A stretch of DNA of 64,000 nucleotides from assembly GCA_028279765.1 (NCBI GenBank), contig JANQND010000002.1, positions 1 to 64,000 on the forward strand, given 5' to 3'. Under the pieces are notes generated by a model. It worked only from the letters and a program-made list of their open reading frames with translations. It did not search any database and was not told the origin of the DNA. Numbering within the stretch: position 1 is the stretch's first letter; each line of letters opens with the position of its first letter. The DNA is from Candidatus Nanoarchaeia archaeon. Lineage in GTDB: Archaea; Nanobdellota; Nanobdellia; Woesearchaeales; WJIZ01. Shown here piece by piece: positions 25,271 through 33,940 of the stretch. Both the position numbers and the translations under genes were made by a program.

Positions 25271-26170
25271 ATGAAAGTGCTAATTAGTATTCCTGCATAT
25301 AATGAGGAAAAAACTATTGGGAAGGTATTAAGCAGTATCCATACTGTTATGAAAAAGGTAAATCTCTCTTATGAGATTGTTGTAGTAAATGATGGCTCTA
25401 CGGATAAAACTGCTAAGGTTGCAAAGGAGCATAGAGCAAAAGTATATTCCCATGTCACCAATAGGGGCCTAGCTAGTACGTTTAGAACTGAGATGAAAAT
25501 TGCGCTTGAAAAAAATCCTGAAATCATTGTGCATACCGACGCAGATGGACAATATAGAGCAGAAGAAATCCCAAAACTGATCAAGCCGATCATCGATAAG
25601 AAAGCAGACTTAGTATTGGGGTCTCGATTCAGAGGAAAAATTGAATCTATGCCGCTCATAAAAAGATGGGGAAATAAAGCATTTTCCAATGTAGTATCCC
25701 ACATAAGCCGACAAAAAATTAGTGATGCACAAACTGGTTTTCGCGCATTTATTCTTCCTGTAGCCAGGGAGATTAAGACTATTTCGAATTTCACCTACAC
25801 TCAGGAACAAATCATAAAAGCTGCTCAATCACAATTCAGGATTATAGAGGTTCCTATTGCGTTTGATCGCAGAGGCGGAAACACAAAAAGCAGACTCATG
25901 AAGGGGCCATTTGAATTCGCTGTGAAAGCAGGGGTAAATCTTCTCAGAATTTATCGCGATTATGATCCAATAAAATTTTTTGGAATCTTCGGCTCGTTTT
26001 TTTTAGGGGTAGGGGTTGCACTAGGGATCTGGATATCCATTTCAGTTCTCTTAACGGGAACTGCGGGAGGGATACCTAGAGTGATTCTCTCGGTGCTGTT
26101 CTTGATCACCGGCATACAGATAATAATATTTGGTTTTCTGGCAGACATGGTAAAAGAGAGGACGCAATGA
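25271..26170 (+). CDS. Family 2 glycosyltransferase (dolichol-phosphate sugar synthase-like)
   Basis: A 299-aa enzyme. The GT2 domain (about 1-215) has VLISIPAYNEEKTIG, VVNDGSTDKT, HTDADGQY (metal site) and DAQTGFRAF. Two strong hydrophobic segments follow (about 237-262 and 270-293), as in the DPM1/GtrB type. It would load a sugar onto a polyprenyl phosphate for the GT-C/GT39 enzymes. Its stop overlaps the methyltransferase start at 26167 (ATGA). A clear TATA box gives a leaderless start. The ATG at 25261 is out of frame and stops after a few codons. Confidence 0.9.
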   Translation: MKVLISIPAYNEEKTIGKVLSSIHTVMKKVNLSYEIVVVNDGSTDKTAKVAKEHRAKVYSHVTNRGLASTFRTEMKIALEKNPEIIVHTDADGQYRAEEIPKLIKPIIDKKADLVLGSRFRGKIESMPLIKRWGNKAFSNVVSHISRQKISDAQTGFRAFILPVAREIKTISNFTYTQEQIIKAAQSQFRIIEVPIAFDRRGGNTKSRLMKGPFEFAVKAGVNLLRIYRDYDPIKFFGIFGSFFLGVGVALGIWISISVLLTGTAGGIPRVILSVLFLITGIQIIIFGFLADMVKERTQ

Positions 26171-26706
26171 AAAGAAGTCCGGTAAAAAGTGTATTCAGGA
26201 TCCTCTCTCATGTGGTTTTCGGTACACGAAGATACACTGATAAATGTCTTCGGGACCTTGCCGCAAGAACAAAAGGAAAAACTATCCTTGAGCTGGGCAG
26301 CGGGAAAAAAGAAGGAGGAAAACAATATTATTCCGGGAAAAGATTCTTTGATTCTTCAAATACGTTTATCCAAACGGACATCAATCCTTCTTACGGGCAT
26401 AAAGTTGTTGATGCCACTAAAATGAAGTATAAAGAGGAATTCGACATCATTCTCTGCATGAATGTGCTTGAGCATGTCTTCGACTTTCAAGTTGCTGTGA
26501 ATAACATGTATAAAGCGATAAAAAAAGGAGGGAAAGTTGCAATTTTCGTTCCTGCAATGTATCCCTTGCATGATGAGCCGCATGATTACTGGAGGTTTAC
26601 CGAGCACTCTCTTCGAAGAGTTCTTTCAGCATTTCGCAAAGTAAGAGTTCAAAACTCAGGGATACGCCCTCTTCCTTTTGCATACTATGTTGAAGCAGTC
26701 AAGTAA
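26167..26706 (+). CDS. SAM-dependent methyltransferase
   Basis: A 179-aa class I methyltransferase. ILELGSGKKEGG is motif I, FIQTDINPSYGH the acidic strand, FDIILCMNVLEHVFD motif II, and IKKGGKVAIFVPAMYPLHDEPHDYWRFT the post-motif. The last part is typical of methyltransferases found in archaeal and bacterial glycan loci. It is coupled to the GT2 gene by a 4-bp overlap. Its 3' end overlaps the convergent LPG_synthase_TM gene by 8 bp. Confidence 0.83.
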   Translation: MKRSPVKSVFRILSHVVFGTRRYTDKCLRDLAARTKGKTILELGSGKKEGGKQYYSGKRFFDSSNTFIQTDINPSYGHKVVDATKMKYKEEFDIILCMNVLEHVFDFQVAVNNMYKAIKKGGKVAIFVPAMYPLHDEPHDYWRFTEHSLRRVLSAFRKVRVQNSGIRPLPFAYYVEAVK

Positions 26707-27625
26707 ATATCTTTCTCCCTCTAAATAATTTCTTCATAGAGACTGGTCCTAAGATAAGCAAGTAAATCATTTCGATGGCTCTATCGACAACAGAGACCAG
26801 CAATCCTGATGAAAAGCTGTTTTTTAGTAAAGTAGAGAAATATGCAACGCTTGCTTCTTTAATGCCAAGTGAAGCTGGGGTGATCGTAATTAGCGAAGAG
26901 AGTGCAGATATCAATGCCAGAAGCAAGGCAACTGCAAACGAAGGTGCAATTCCAAAGATCAGGAGGATGAAATAGAAACGAAGGCCGATGGCTAAACACA
27001 ATAGGACATCCAGTAAAAGCAATAAAACAAGTATCAGTTTATGGCGACGGATTTCATCCCAGCCTGTAAGCATTTTATTAAGTGATTTCATGAGCCAATG
27101 GGATCGTGAAGATTTTGGCGCACGGATAATGATGCATGCTGAAGTTCCGAGTAAAATAGAAATAAAAAAAGTTAGCAGTACTATTGAAGCTGTCTGCTGT
27201 GTTAAATAGAGAAAGAGGAGCAAACCTAACCCTATGAGAGAAGTAGCAAGGAACAAGACAATATAGAGCGCGCTTAATGTTGACAAAAAAAGAGAATAGG
27301 AAAAAGTGTAGTGCTTTTTGAGATAATATGCCCTCAGGGCTGCTCCTCCTCTAAAAGGAGTAAGGTAGTTGCCAAAGGTAGTGAGATTTGCAAGCGTAAA
27401 ACTTTCGCCAAAGGGGAGTCGTATGTTAAATGGCACAAGGAGAAGTTTTATCTTCAGGGCATTAATCATGCTCGTTAAAAAAACAAAGAGGAATACTGCT
27501 GCAAGTAAAAATGGATGATGAAAAATCTTCTGGAATTCAACAAGGTCATTTTTTACTGTAATGGTAAGTAAGAATAGGAAAAGAAGAATTGAAATAGAAA
27601 TCCAGGTCTTTTTTGATTTCATCAT
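26699..27625 (-). CDS. Lysylphosphatidylglycerol synthase TM-region family membrane protein
   Basis: A 308-aa membrane protein with about eight hydrophobic segments. It shares the family motifs with the copy at 7582-8526: FTLANLTTFGNYLTPFRGGAALRAYYLKK in the first half and LITITPASLGIKEASV near the end. The proposed role is transfer or flipping of a lipid-linked product, but this is not proven for free-standing archaeal copies. It is the last gene of a minus-strand operon and overlaps the GT4 gene upstream by 4 bp. A two-residue shorter start at 27622 is possible. Confidence 0.83.
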   Translation of the reverse strand: MMKSKKTWISISILLFLFLLTITVKNDLVEFQKIFHHPFLLAAVFLFVFLTSMINALKIKLLLVPFNIRLPFGESFTLANLTTFGNYLTPFRGGAALRAYYLKKHYTFSYSLFLSTLSALYIVLFLATSLIGLGLLLFLYLTQQTASIVLLTFFISILLGTSACIIIRAPKSSRSHWLMKSLNKMLTGWDEIRRHKLILVLLLLLDVLLCLAIGLRFYFILLIFGIAPSFAVALLLALISALSSLITITPASLGIKEASVAYFSTLLKNSFSSGLLVSVVDRAIEMIYLLILGPVSMKKLFRGRKIFT

Positions 27626-28830
27626 GTGGCGTTTTGGTACTCTCTACAATACTGGGCAGCAATATGGTCCCAGACAAAGTGTTTTTTTGCATGAGCATAC
27701 GCATTCCTGGCAAGGTTCTCTCTTTTCTTTCTGTCTGTTAATAGAGCCAGCATATGCTCTGCAAGGCCCTTAGCATCTTTTTCTCTTGAAAGCAAACCCA
27801 CTTGAGGGGAAGAAATAACATCGGGGATTCCACCTGAACGTGTTCCGATTACAGGTGTTTTCGATGCCATTGCCTCCACAAAAACAACACCCTGGGTCTC
27901 GCGATCGCCGCTGCTATCAATAATGCTAGGCAGGACAAAAAGATCAGCTGCATCATAATACGCAGGGAGCTGGGAGTGGTCTATTTCCTCTGCGAAAACA
28001 ACTCGGTCAGTGATCTGAAGGCTGATTGCCTGCTTCTTAAGATCTTCAAGGAGAGGTCCTCCTCCTACGATAACGAGCCTTGATTTGGTAAAAGAGTGAA
28101 GAGTTCTCGCGTAAGCATCGAGAAGGTAGCGATGCCCTTTCTTCTCTACGAGGCGGCCTACACTTAGTATCAGAAGCTCACCATTGGGGCAAAGCTTCTT
28201 CTTAATTTTTTTCGAGCCTGTAATGGTTGGATGGAACACACTCATATCTACGCCAAGAGGCATGGTTTTGATCTTTTGAGAAAAGCCATATCCTCTGGCA
28301 ATGTTACGAAGGCCGTTCGTAAGAGCAAAGTTCCCCTTGCTTTTCTTCATGATGATATTAAGCAGGGGAACCAGGTGATATTTTCTTGAAAGAAACACTT
28401 CTCCTCCATAAATCGTTATCAGATAGGGCCTGGGCAAAAGGTACGCGGTAAAGCCCTGAGGAAAGGCCCAATGCGCATGAACAACGTCTGGCTTGAATTT
28501 TTTTATAGCCTTCCTGGCAGCTAAGTATTGAGAAAGCATGAAGGGAACGATTTGAAGTTTTGCAAGAAAGCTGTGTTTAAGGTTTGCAGGTATTCCCGGA
28601 CCGTACGCAAGTCTCTGCCATGCTGGCGGTATAAAGTATTGGAAACGGGTGACCTTGATTTCTTCAAACAGCTCACTTTTTTTTACACCTTGGTCATGTG
28701 GTGCAATAACCATAACCTCGCAGTTATGCTTTAGGAGGCTTTTTGCCAGGCTATAAGTAAACGGAGGCTGCGCATCTCCTTTGAACCGGGGAAACTTAGA
28801 GGTGAGAATTAAAACCTTCAGTTTTTTCAT
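27622..28830 (-). CDS. Family 4 glycosyltransferase
   Basis: A 402-aa GT-B enzyme with clear motifs: KVLILTSKFPRFKGDAQPPFTYSLAKSL at the start, HAHWAFPQGF, the GT4 donor-domain strand LLILSVGRLVEKKGHRYLLDA, and the EX7E region GDRETQGVVFVEAMASKTPVIGTRSGG. It should add a sugar to a lipid-linked acceptor on the cytoplasmic side. It sits between the UDP-xylose/uronate genes and the LPG_synthase_TM gene in one minus-strand operon, so UDP-xylose or UDP-glucuronate are possible donors (inference). Confidence 0.9.
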   Translation of the reverse strand: MKKLKVLILTSKFPRFKGDAQPPFTYSLAKSLLKHNCEVMVIAPHDQGVKKSELFEEIKVTRFQYFIPPAWQRLAYGPGIPANLKHSFLAKLQIVPFMLSQYLAARKAIKKFKPDVVHAHWAFPQGFTAYLLPRPYLITIYGGEVFLSRKYHLVPLLNIIMKKSKGNFALTNGLRNIARGYGFSQKIKTMPLGVDMSVFHPTITGSKKIKKKLCPNGELLILSVGRLVEKKGHRYLLDAYARTLHSFTKSRLVIVGGGPLLEDLKKQAISLQITDRVVFAEEIDHSQLPAYYDAADLFVLPSIIDSSGDRETQGVVFVEAMASKTPVIGTRSGGIPDVISSPQVGLLSREKDAKGLAEHMLALLTDRKKRENLARNAYAHAKKHFVWDHIAAQYCREYQNAT

Positions 28831-28853
28831 GCAGAATCTAACGGAATACTTGT

Positions 28854-29789
28854 TTATAAAACTTCTTTAAAATAGTCGATGGTGTCTTTCAGTCCCTGTT
28901 CAAGCTCAATGTTAGGCCGCCAGTTAAGCTTTTCATTTGCCAAACGAATATCAGGCTTCCGCATGATAGGATCATCCTTAGGCAGTTCTCTAAATCCAAT
29001 CTTTATTGAAGATCCAGTAAGTTCAATAACTTTCTCTGCAAGTTCAAGAACAGTAAATTCATGCGGGTTTCCCAAATTGATAGGTCCGGTAATTCCCTCC
29101 TTGTTCATCATGGAAACTATGCCTTCAACAAGGTCAGAAACATAACAGAAGCTTCGCGTTTGCCTCCCATCTCCATATGCTGTAATATCTTCACCCTTGA
29201 GTGCCTGGACAATAAAATTAGAAACCACGCGTCCGTCATTCGATGCCATCCGTGGCCCATAAGTGTTAAAAATTCGTATGACACGAATATCAACATCATG
29301 CTGCCGGTGATAGTCAAACATCAGTGTCTCTGCACATCGCTTTCCCTCATCGTAACATGCACGAATGCCAATAGGGTTTACGTTTCCCCGATATGATTCT
29401 GTCTGCGGGTGCTCCAGTGGATCACCATATACTTCGGAAGTGGATGCCTGAAGAATTCGTGCGTTATGCTTGAGGGCCATGCCAAGCATATTCGTTGTCC
29501 CCAAAACATTTGCCTTAATGGTTCGAATAGCATTATATTGATAGTGGACCGGAGATGCCGGGCAGGCAAGATTATAGATCTGGTCGATCTTTTCATTGTC
29601 AATAAAGAGCGGATTGATAATGTCATGCTCGATTAATCTGAAATTCGGGTTCTTCATCAGGTGTTCAATATTCTTTTTTGTTCCCGTAAAGAAATTATCA
29701 ACACAAATTACTCTGTTTTTCTCAATTAATGCATCACAAAGATGGCTTCCTAGAAAGCCTGCTCCTCCTGTTACAACGATGGTTTTCAT
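28854..29789 (-). CDS. UDP-glucuronate decarboxylase (UDP-xylose synthase family)
   Basis: A 311-aa extended SDR of standard length. [19 protein letters not shown] is the NAD motif, [27 protein letters not shown] is the very conserved UXS segment, and [22 protein letters not shown] holds the YxxxK pair and the Glu that favours decarboxylation. [21 protein letters not shown] is also typical. The enzyme turns UDP-glucuronate into UDP-xylose. It is coupled by an ATGA overlap to a nucleotidyltransferase, and a UDP-glucose dehydrogenase is next upstream, giving a complete route from glucose-1-phosphate. A UDP-apiose/xylose synthase activity cannot be excluded. Confidence 0.88.
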   Translation of the reverse strand: MKTIVVTGGAGFLGSHLCDALIEKNRVICVDNFFTGTKKNIEHLMKNPNFRLIEHDIINPLFIDNEKIDQIYNLACPASPVHYQYNAIRTIKANVLGTTNMLGMALKHNARILQASTSEVYGDPLEHPQTESYRGNVNPIGIRACYDEGKRCAETLMFDYHRQHDVDIRVIRIFNTYGPRMASNDGRVVSNFIVQALKGEDITAYGDGRQTRSFCYVSDLVEGIVSMMNKEGITGPINLGNPHEFTVLELAEKVIELTGSSIKIGFRELPKDDPIMRKPDIRLANEKLNWRPNIELEQGLKDTIDYFKEVL

Positions 29790-30526
29790 GGGGTAAATTC
29801 TTTTCTTGCCTTTTCTAATTGCTCAAGTGATCCGATATCAAACCAGTTTTTATCGCTGACATAACAATACACCTCTTCCTTATTGTAGAGCCATTCCAGG
29901 AAATTTCCGGCTTTATCAGCATCATGGTTTTTGGTAAATACAATCAGTTCCTGGATTGTTTTTTGAGGATACACATAGATCCCCGTTGAAGAGAGAGTAG
30001 ATCTCGGCTGGTCTGGTTTTTCCTCAAAGTCGCTAATCTTGCTCTCCTCATCAATCGAAACAATGCCATATAACTTTGCAAGCTCAATATCCTTGACATC
30101 ATAGAGCGCAACCACTGACCTTCCTTTTTGCCTGAACAAATCAACCATGGGTTCAAGAGAAAATTCAAACAGGTTATCCCCTGCAATAACCATGACATCA
30201 TCCTCTATCTGCATATTCTCAACGACGAATCGAATGTCACCAAGAGACCCCAATCGATCGTCATTAGACATGGTTTTATCATTAACAATGGTTACTGGTT
30301 TACTGCACTCAAACCCCGCGTTCCAGTCCAGGAAATGGGTAAAGAATTTATTATTGGTCACCACGTAAATAGTGTCAACCTCATCAGCAGCCTCAATTTT
30401 CTTTATAATGTGCTCAATGATGGGCTTGTCCTTCACGTCCAGCAATGGCTTAGGTTTATCCTTTGTAAGGGGATAGAGTCGGGTTGCATAGCCTGCGGCT
30501 AGGATTATTGCTTTAATGGTACTCAC
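29786..30526 (-). CDS. Sugar-1-phosphate nucleotidyltransferase
   Basis: A 246-aa NTP_transferase protein. [36 protein letters not shown] is the nucleotide-binding N-terminus, [11 protein letters not shown] is the metal-site strand and [21 protein letters not shown] is the sugar-binding part. The start codon is GTG at 30526, preceded closely by AGAGG. It probably makes UDP-glucose (or dTDP-glucose) from glucose-1-phosphate for the dehydrogenase at 30608 and the decarboxylase at 28854. It overlaps the latter by 4 bp. Confidence 0.86.
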   Translation of the reverse strand: MSTIKAIILAAGYATRLYPLTKDKPKPLLDVKDKPIIEHIIKKIEAADEVDTIYVVTNNKFFTHFLDWNAGFECSKPVTIVNDKTMSNDDRLGSLGDIRFVVENMQIEDDVMVIAGDNLFEFSLEPMVDLFRQKGRSVVALYDVKDIELAKLYGIVSIDEESKISDFEEKPDQPRSTLSSTGIYVYPQKTIQELIVFTKNHDADKAGNFLEWLYNKEEVYCYVSDKNWFDIGSLEQLEKARKEFTP

Positions 30527-30607
30527 CTCTGTTTGTTCATAAAGTAAAGGTCACGGCAGCAAAATAAAGTGCAGGAAGATAGGCAAATAAAGAGCAAGAA
30601 AAGCTAG

Positions 30608-31912
30608 TTATACTCCTCTTCCTACTCCCTTGTATGCAAAGCCTGCTTGCTTCATTTCTTCAGGATCGTAAACATTTCTCCCATCCATGATGTTGGGGTG
30701 TGCCATCAACGATTTCATCTTTTCCTTATCGAGGTTTCTGAATTCGTTCCACTCCGTTACAATAACCAAAAGATCAGCATCTGCAAGGGCATCATAGGGA
30801 GTTTTTGCAAAGGAAACATCATTTATTATTCGCTTAGCTGTCTCTTCTGCTTCCGGGTCAAAAGCGACAATGTGAGCTCCTTCTTTTTGTAGCTGATCAA
30901 TCACCACCAGGGAAGGCGCCTCGCGCATATCATCGGTTTTGGGCTTAAAGGATAGTCCCCAGACAGCAACTTTTTTGTCCTTGAGATCCGGCACTAATTC
31001 TTTAATTTTGGGAAGCAGTGATCGTTTCTGGTCGTGGTTGACCGTCTCCACAGCCTCCAGGATCAATCCGTTTACCCCGTTTGCTTTCATAGTTTCGCGA
31101 AAAGCATTTACATCTTTAGGAAAGCAGCTTCCGCCATATCCGGCGCCTGCCTGAAGGAATCGGGGGCCAATGCGATTGTCAAGGCCCATTCCCTTTGCAA
31201 CCATTTTCACGTCAGCACCCACCTTTTCACAGAGCTGGGCTACCTCATTCATAAAGGAAATTCTGGTTGCAAGCATAGCATTGCTTGCATACTTGATCAT
31301 TTCTGCGCTTTTCACATCAGTAAACAGGATAGGTTTGTCAACGCGTGCTATTCCTTTGTAGATCTCTTCAAGCACTTTTTTTGCTTTTTCAGAGGCTGTT
31401 CCTACGACAATGCGGTCAGGGTTGGTGAAGTCACCGATAGCCTCTCCCTCTCTCAGGAACTCAGGGTTAGATACCACATCAAAATCAATCTCTTCTTTCT
31501 GATTTTCTTTAATGACCTGTGCAACCATATCCGCTGTTCCGACAGGGACAGTACTCTTATCAATAATGACCTTATAATCGTTCATATGCTCTCCAATGGA
31601 TTTTGCAACTGCCCTCACAAAAGAGAGGTCTGCTTCATGATTTTTGCCGGGAGGGGTGCCAACCGCAATGAAGATCGCCTTAGATTTCTGGATCGCATCC
31701 TTGATATCGGTAGTAAATACTATTCTTCCCTCTGCACGGTTCCGTTTAAGCATATCTTCAAGCCCGGGCTCATAAATAGGGACTCCTCCAGAATTGAGAA
31801 GGCTGATCTTTTTCTCGTCTACATCAACGCAAATAACTTCGTTTCCTAGGTCTGAAAGGCATGTTCCGGCAACAAGGCCAACATATCCTGATCCAATAAC
31901 TGCAATGTTCAT
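30608..31912 (-). CDS. ugd: UDP-glucose 6-dehydrogenase
   Basis: A 434-aa enzyme of standard length. AVIGSGYVGLVAGTCLSDLGN is the NAD motif, IDKSTVPVGTAD follows, the catalytic Cys is in GAGYGGSCFPKD, and VAVWGLSFKPKTDDMREAPS lies in the UDP-binding domain. It oxidises UDP-glucose to UDP-glucuronate. Of the two dehydrogenases in the window this one looks more like standard UGD. A strong Shine-Dalgarno (GGAGG) lies 8 nt before the ATG, and a TATA box (ATATTTAAAG, 31947-31956) about 35-44 nt before, so this mRNA has a short leader. An 82-bp gap separates it from the nucleotidyltransferase. Confidence 0.94.
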   Translation of the reverse strand: MNIAVIGSGYVGLVAGTCLSDLGNEVICVDVDEKKISLLNSGGVPIYEPGLEDMLKRNRAEGRIVFTTDIKDAIQKSKAIFIAVGTPPGKNHEADLSFVRAVAKSIGEHMNDYKVIIDKSTVPVGTADMVAQVIKENQKEEIDFDVVSNPEFLREGEAIGDFTNPDRIVVGTASEKAKKVLEEIYKGIARVDKPILFTDVKSAEMIKYASNAMLATRISFMNEVAQLCEKVGADVKMVAKGMGLDNRIGPRFLQAGAGYGGSCFPKDVNAFRETMKANGVNGLILEAVETVNHDQKRSLLPKIKELVPDLKDKKVAVWGLSFKPKTDDMREAPSLVVIDQLQKEGAHIVAFDPEAEETAKRIINDVSFAKTPYDALADADLLVIVTEWNEFRNLDKEKMKSLMAHPNIMDGRNVYDPEEMKQAGFAYKGVGRGV

Positions 31913-31946
31913 TCATAAAACCTCCATCATTGTTTTTGGAGCACTG

Positions 31947-31994
31947 CTTTAAATATCTTACCCTTATCCTACTTTATCCGATATATTTAAATAC
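31947..31994. promoter_or_regulatory. Divergent promoters between ugd and RHH-nucleotidyltransferase gene
   Basis: The minus-strand box ATATTTAAAG (31947-31956) serves ugd. The plus-strand box ATATATTTAAATAC (31981-31994) is centred about 28 nt before the GTG at 32016. The ribbon-helix-helix domain encoded next door is a natural candidate to bind here, but I see no clear repeated operator. Confidence 0.55.
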
Positions 31995-32015
31995 CTACAG
32001 GAGAATAAAAGGGAA

Positions 32016-32813
32016 GTGAAGAAGAAAATATCCATCACTGTTGAGAATTCTCTCATAAAAGAAATTGATACTATCATTGACCATATCTATATCCGAAACA
32101 GATCGCAGGCAATAGAGCACCTCATCAGTACAGCGCTCGGAGAAAACCGTACCGCTGTAATCATGGCAGGAGGAGATGAGGAAAAAATCAGGATCGGAAA
32201 AGAATTCCGTCCCACTATTCTGATTAAGAAGAAAAGCGTGATTGAGCGCGCAGTGGAAAAATTGCGCGGGTCCGGTTTTAAAAATATCTATATTATTGCG
32301 CGCCAGGCTGTGCTCACAAAAATATTTGACATCCTTAGGGACGGGACAATCTATAGCGTAAAGATCAACTATATCGAGGAAAAAAAATCCAATGGGTCAG
32401 CAGACTCCCTGCGGCTCCTCAAGGGGAAGATTGACTCGGATTTTTTGGTCGTCTATGGAGATATTCTGTTCAGCAAAATCAATCTTGACGAGTTATGGAA
32501 CGACCATCTCAGGCATAATGCAGCAGCAACCATCATGATGACGACCTCTCCTCGGCCGTCCGAGAAAGGGACCTTAAAAGTCGAGGGAAATAAAGTGCTC
32601 ACCTTTACCCAAAAGCCAAAAGAGTCAGATATTTATCTGGTGTTTTCGCCTATTTTTGTGGCCAGCAAAGAAATACTGGAATATAGCGGGTCAAGCTTTG
32701 AAAAAGATGTGTTTCCTCAAATGGCATCAAGGAGCCTGCTCAATGGCCATTTTAGCTCGGAAAAAGAGACTCATATACACACACTCAATGATGCAAAAAA
32801 GATGGAGAAGTGA
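32016..32813 (+). CDS. Ribbon-helix-helix domain fused to degenerate nucleotidyltransferase domain
   Basis: The start is GTG at 32016. Residues 1-45 (KKISITVENSLIKEIDTIIDHIYIRNRSQAIEHLISTAL) are a CopG-type ribbon-helix-helix DNA-binding domain. From residue ~47 the protein looks like a sugar nucleotidyltransferase: AVIMAGGDEEKIR, then VIERAVEKLRGSGFKNIYII, VVYGDILFS (metal-type Asp) and TFTQKPKES. The usual GxGTRL and PKP of the catalytic loop are missing; they read GGDEEKIRIGKEFRPT. It may therefore be a sensor that binds a nucleotide or sugar phosphate and controls nearby genes, rather than a full enzyme (inference). It is divergent from ugd by 103 bp. Confidence 0.82.
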   Translation: MKKKISITVENSLIKEIDTIIDHIYIRNRSQAIEHLISTALGENRTAVIMAGGDEEKIRIGKEFRPTILIKKKSVIERAVEKLRGSGFKNIYIIARQAVLTKIFDILRDGTIYSVKINYIEEKKSNGSADSLRLLKGKIDSDFLVVYGDILFSKINLDELWNDHLRHNAAATIMMTTSPRPSEKGTLKVEGNKVLTFTQKPKESDIYLVFSPIFVASKEILEYSGSSFEKDVFPQMASRSLLNGHFSSEKETHIHTLNDAKKMEK

Positions 32814-32821
32814 AAAAAAGG

Positions 32822-32934
32822 TGGACAGCTTTCTTGGTTTCCCGTACGGAAATACAGTACTGCCAAAAACGGAGACGTTCTTAACTTCCGTGTTCGAAAT
32901 GAGAACGGGTGAGCCACGTCCCTATGGCCGTCCA
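32822..32934 (-). rRNA. rrf: 5S ribosomal RNA
   Basis: The reverse strand reads a 113-nt 5S rRNA. The first eight bases TGGACGGC pair fully (one G-U) with the last eight GCTGTCCA to form helix I. The most conserved 5S segment, TTTCGAACACGGAAGTTAAG, lies in the middle, and CCGTACGG closes a helix near the 3' end. Each end could be one or two bases longer. It is transcribed away from the membrane-protein gene, and no 16S, 23S or tRNA gene is within the window, so it is a solitary copy. A palindromic TATA box is centred about 25 nt upstream. It is missing from the ORF track because it is not coding. Confidence 0.93.
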
Positions 32935-32953
32935 GAAGAAAGGAATAAAAAAT

Positions 32954-32965
32954 CATTTATAAATG
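32954..32965. promoter_or_regulatory. Palindromic TATA box shared by 5S rRNA and the plus-strand gene
   Basis: CATTTATAAATG is a perfect 12-bp palindrome. Its centre is 25 nt upstream of the 5S 5' end and about 39 nt upstream of the ATG at 32999, so it can serve both directions. Confidence 0.6.
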
Positions 32966-32998
32966 TGTCGGTAAAAGAAAGAGAAAAATGGTATCATC

Positions 32999-33931
32999 AT
33001 GAGAATTCGAAAACTTGCTATTAGTGCAGTCAGGTCCCTGCTCAGCATCATTCTCTTTAGCCTGATCCTCACAGCAACGACAGACATCAGCCAGCAGGAT
33101 GCGATTGGAAGCCTCTTTGGCCAGATCTACGACTTTGCGGATGGGAAGAGTAAGCAGGAAATGCTCGCTTCTTTTGGTGTTATTTGCGAAAATGTACTAG
33201 ATGATAAGACAGAGCAGATAGTGCAGTTCAAAGAACTCTGCCAGGATGATGATGCCCGCGCAAAAGTGCTGGAAAATTGCGATAAATACAATACGATGCT
33301 GCAGACAGGGCAAATTGAGCCTGATCTCAATTTAGAAGAAATCTGCAGGCCGGATTTTTTTCGCACCCTGGAGGAGAACTGCAAAATCCTGGAGCAGGAG
33401 CCTGACCTGGAAATGAAAGGGATAGGAAACTCCTGCGAGCAGCACAAAAATAAGATTATCTCAGATAAAGAATTCTTCCAGCAAATCATTAACAATTTAC
33501 CTGATCTTCCGCAGTTAAAAGTTCATCCTTCTTCCTCTGCACTCCTTTTCCTCTCTATTATCGCAGTGGTTCTCATTCTGATCCTGCTGGTACTGCATCA
33601 GGCAGATGCAAACGGGTTCTTCTTCACTATAGGGAGGATTTTGTTCAATCTGGGAATATTGTTCGCTATCACTTTTATCTTCCTGTATGCCTACACGCAG
33701 ACAGCATCGATCGATACGTCACCTATTCTCAATGCCATGCTCAATCCCGATGCGGGTAATGCCATAGAGCAGGCAGTTCCCTCAGTAGTTGCGGTAGTAC
33801 CATTCATCATGTGGGAATTTTTCAGTACGATCCATTTCATTGTCGCTGGATTGCTGATTATTATTGGACTGGCCATTAAGATCATCTTCGGGCATCGAAT
33901 AAAGAAAGAAAAGGAAATGAGGAGAGAATAA
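32999..33931 (+). CDS. Hypothetical membrane protein with cysteine-containing N-terminal domain
   Basis: A 310-aa protein I do not recognise. Residues 5-27 (KLAISAVRSLLSIILFSLILTA) look like a signal peptide or first membrane segment. A hydrophilic, acidic domain follows (about 28-175) with six cysteines, each in a similar small helix (ICENVL, ELCQDD, LENCDK, EEICRP, EENCKI, GNSCEQ), suggesting disulfides outside the cell. Then come three strong membrane segments (about 178-200, 206-230 and 262-292) and a basic cytoplasmic tail (HRIKKEKEMRRE). It has its own promoter and no operon partner. Confidence 0.75.
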   Translation: MRIRKLAISAVRSLLSIILFSLILTATTDISQQDAIGSLFGQIYDFADGKSKQEMLASFGVICENVLDDKTEQIVQFKELCQDDDARAKVLENCDKYNTMLQTGQIEPDLNLEEICRPDFFRTLEENCKILEQEPDLEMKGIGNSCEQHKNKIISDKEFFQQIINNLPDLPQLKVHPSSSALLFLSIIAVVLILILLVLHQADANGFFFTIGRILFNLGILFAITFIFLYAYTQTASIDTSPILNAMLNPDAGNAIEQAVPSVVAVVPFIMWEFFSTIHFIVAGLLIIIGLAIKIIFGHRIKKEKEMRRE

Positions 33932-33940
33932 TTCGCTTAA

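Noticed and set aside
31034-31849. 271-aa plus-strand ORF opposite ugd
   Set aside because: It lies wholly antisense to a well-conserved UDP-glucose dehydrogenase and is Cys/His/Phe-rich without motifs, as expected for a shadow frame.
32656-33024. 122-aa plus-strand ORF across the 5S rRNA region
   Set aside because: It runs through the RHH-nucleotidyltransferase gene in another frame and across the 5S rRNA gene, so it is not a real protein.
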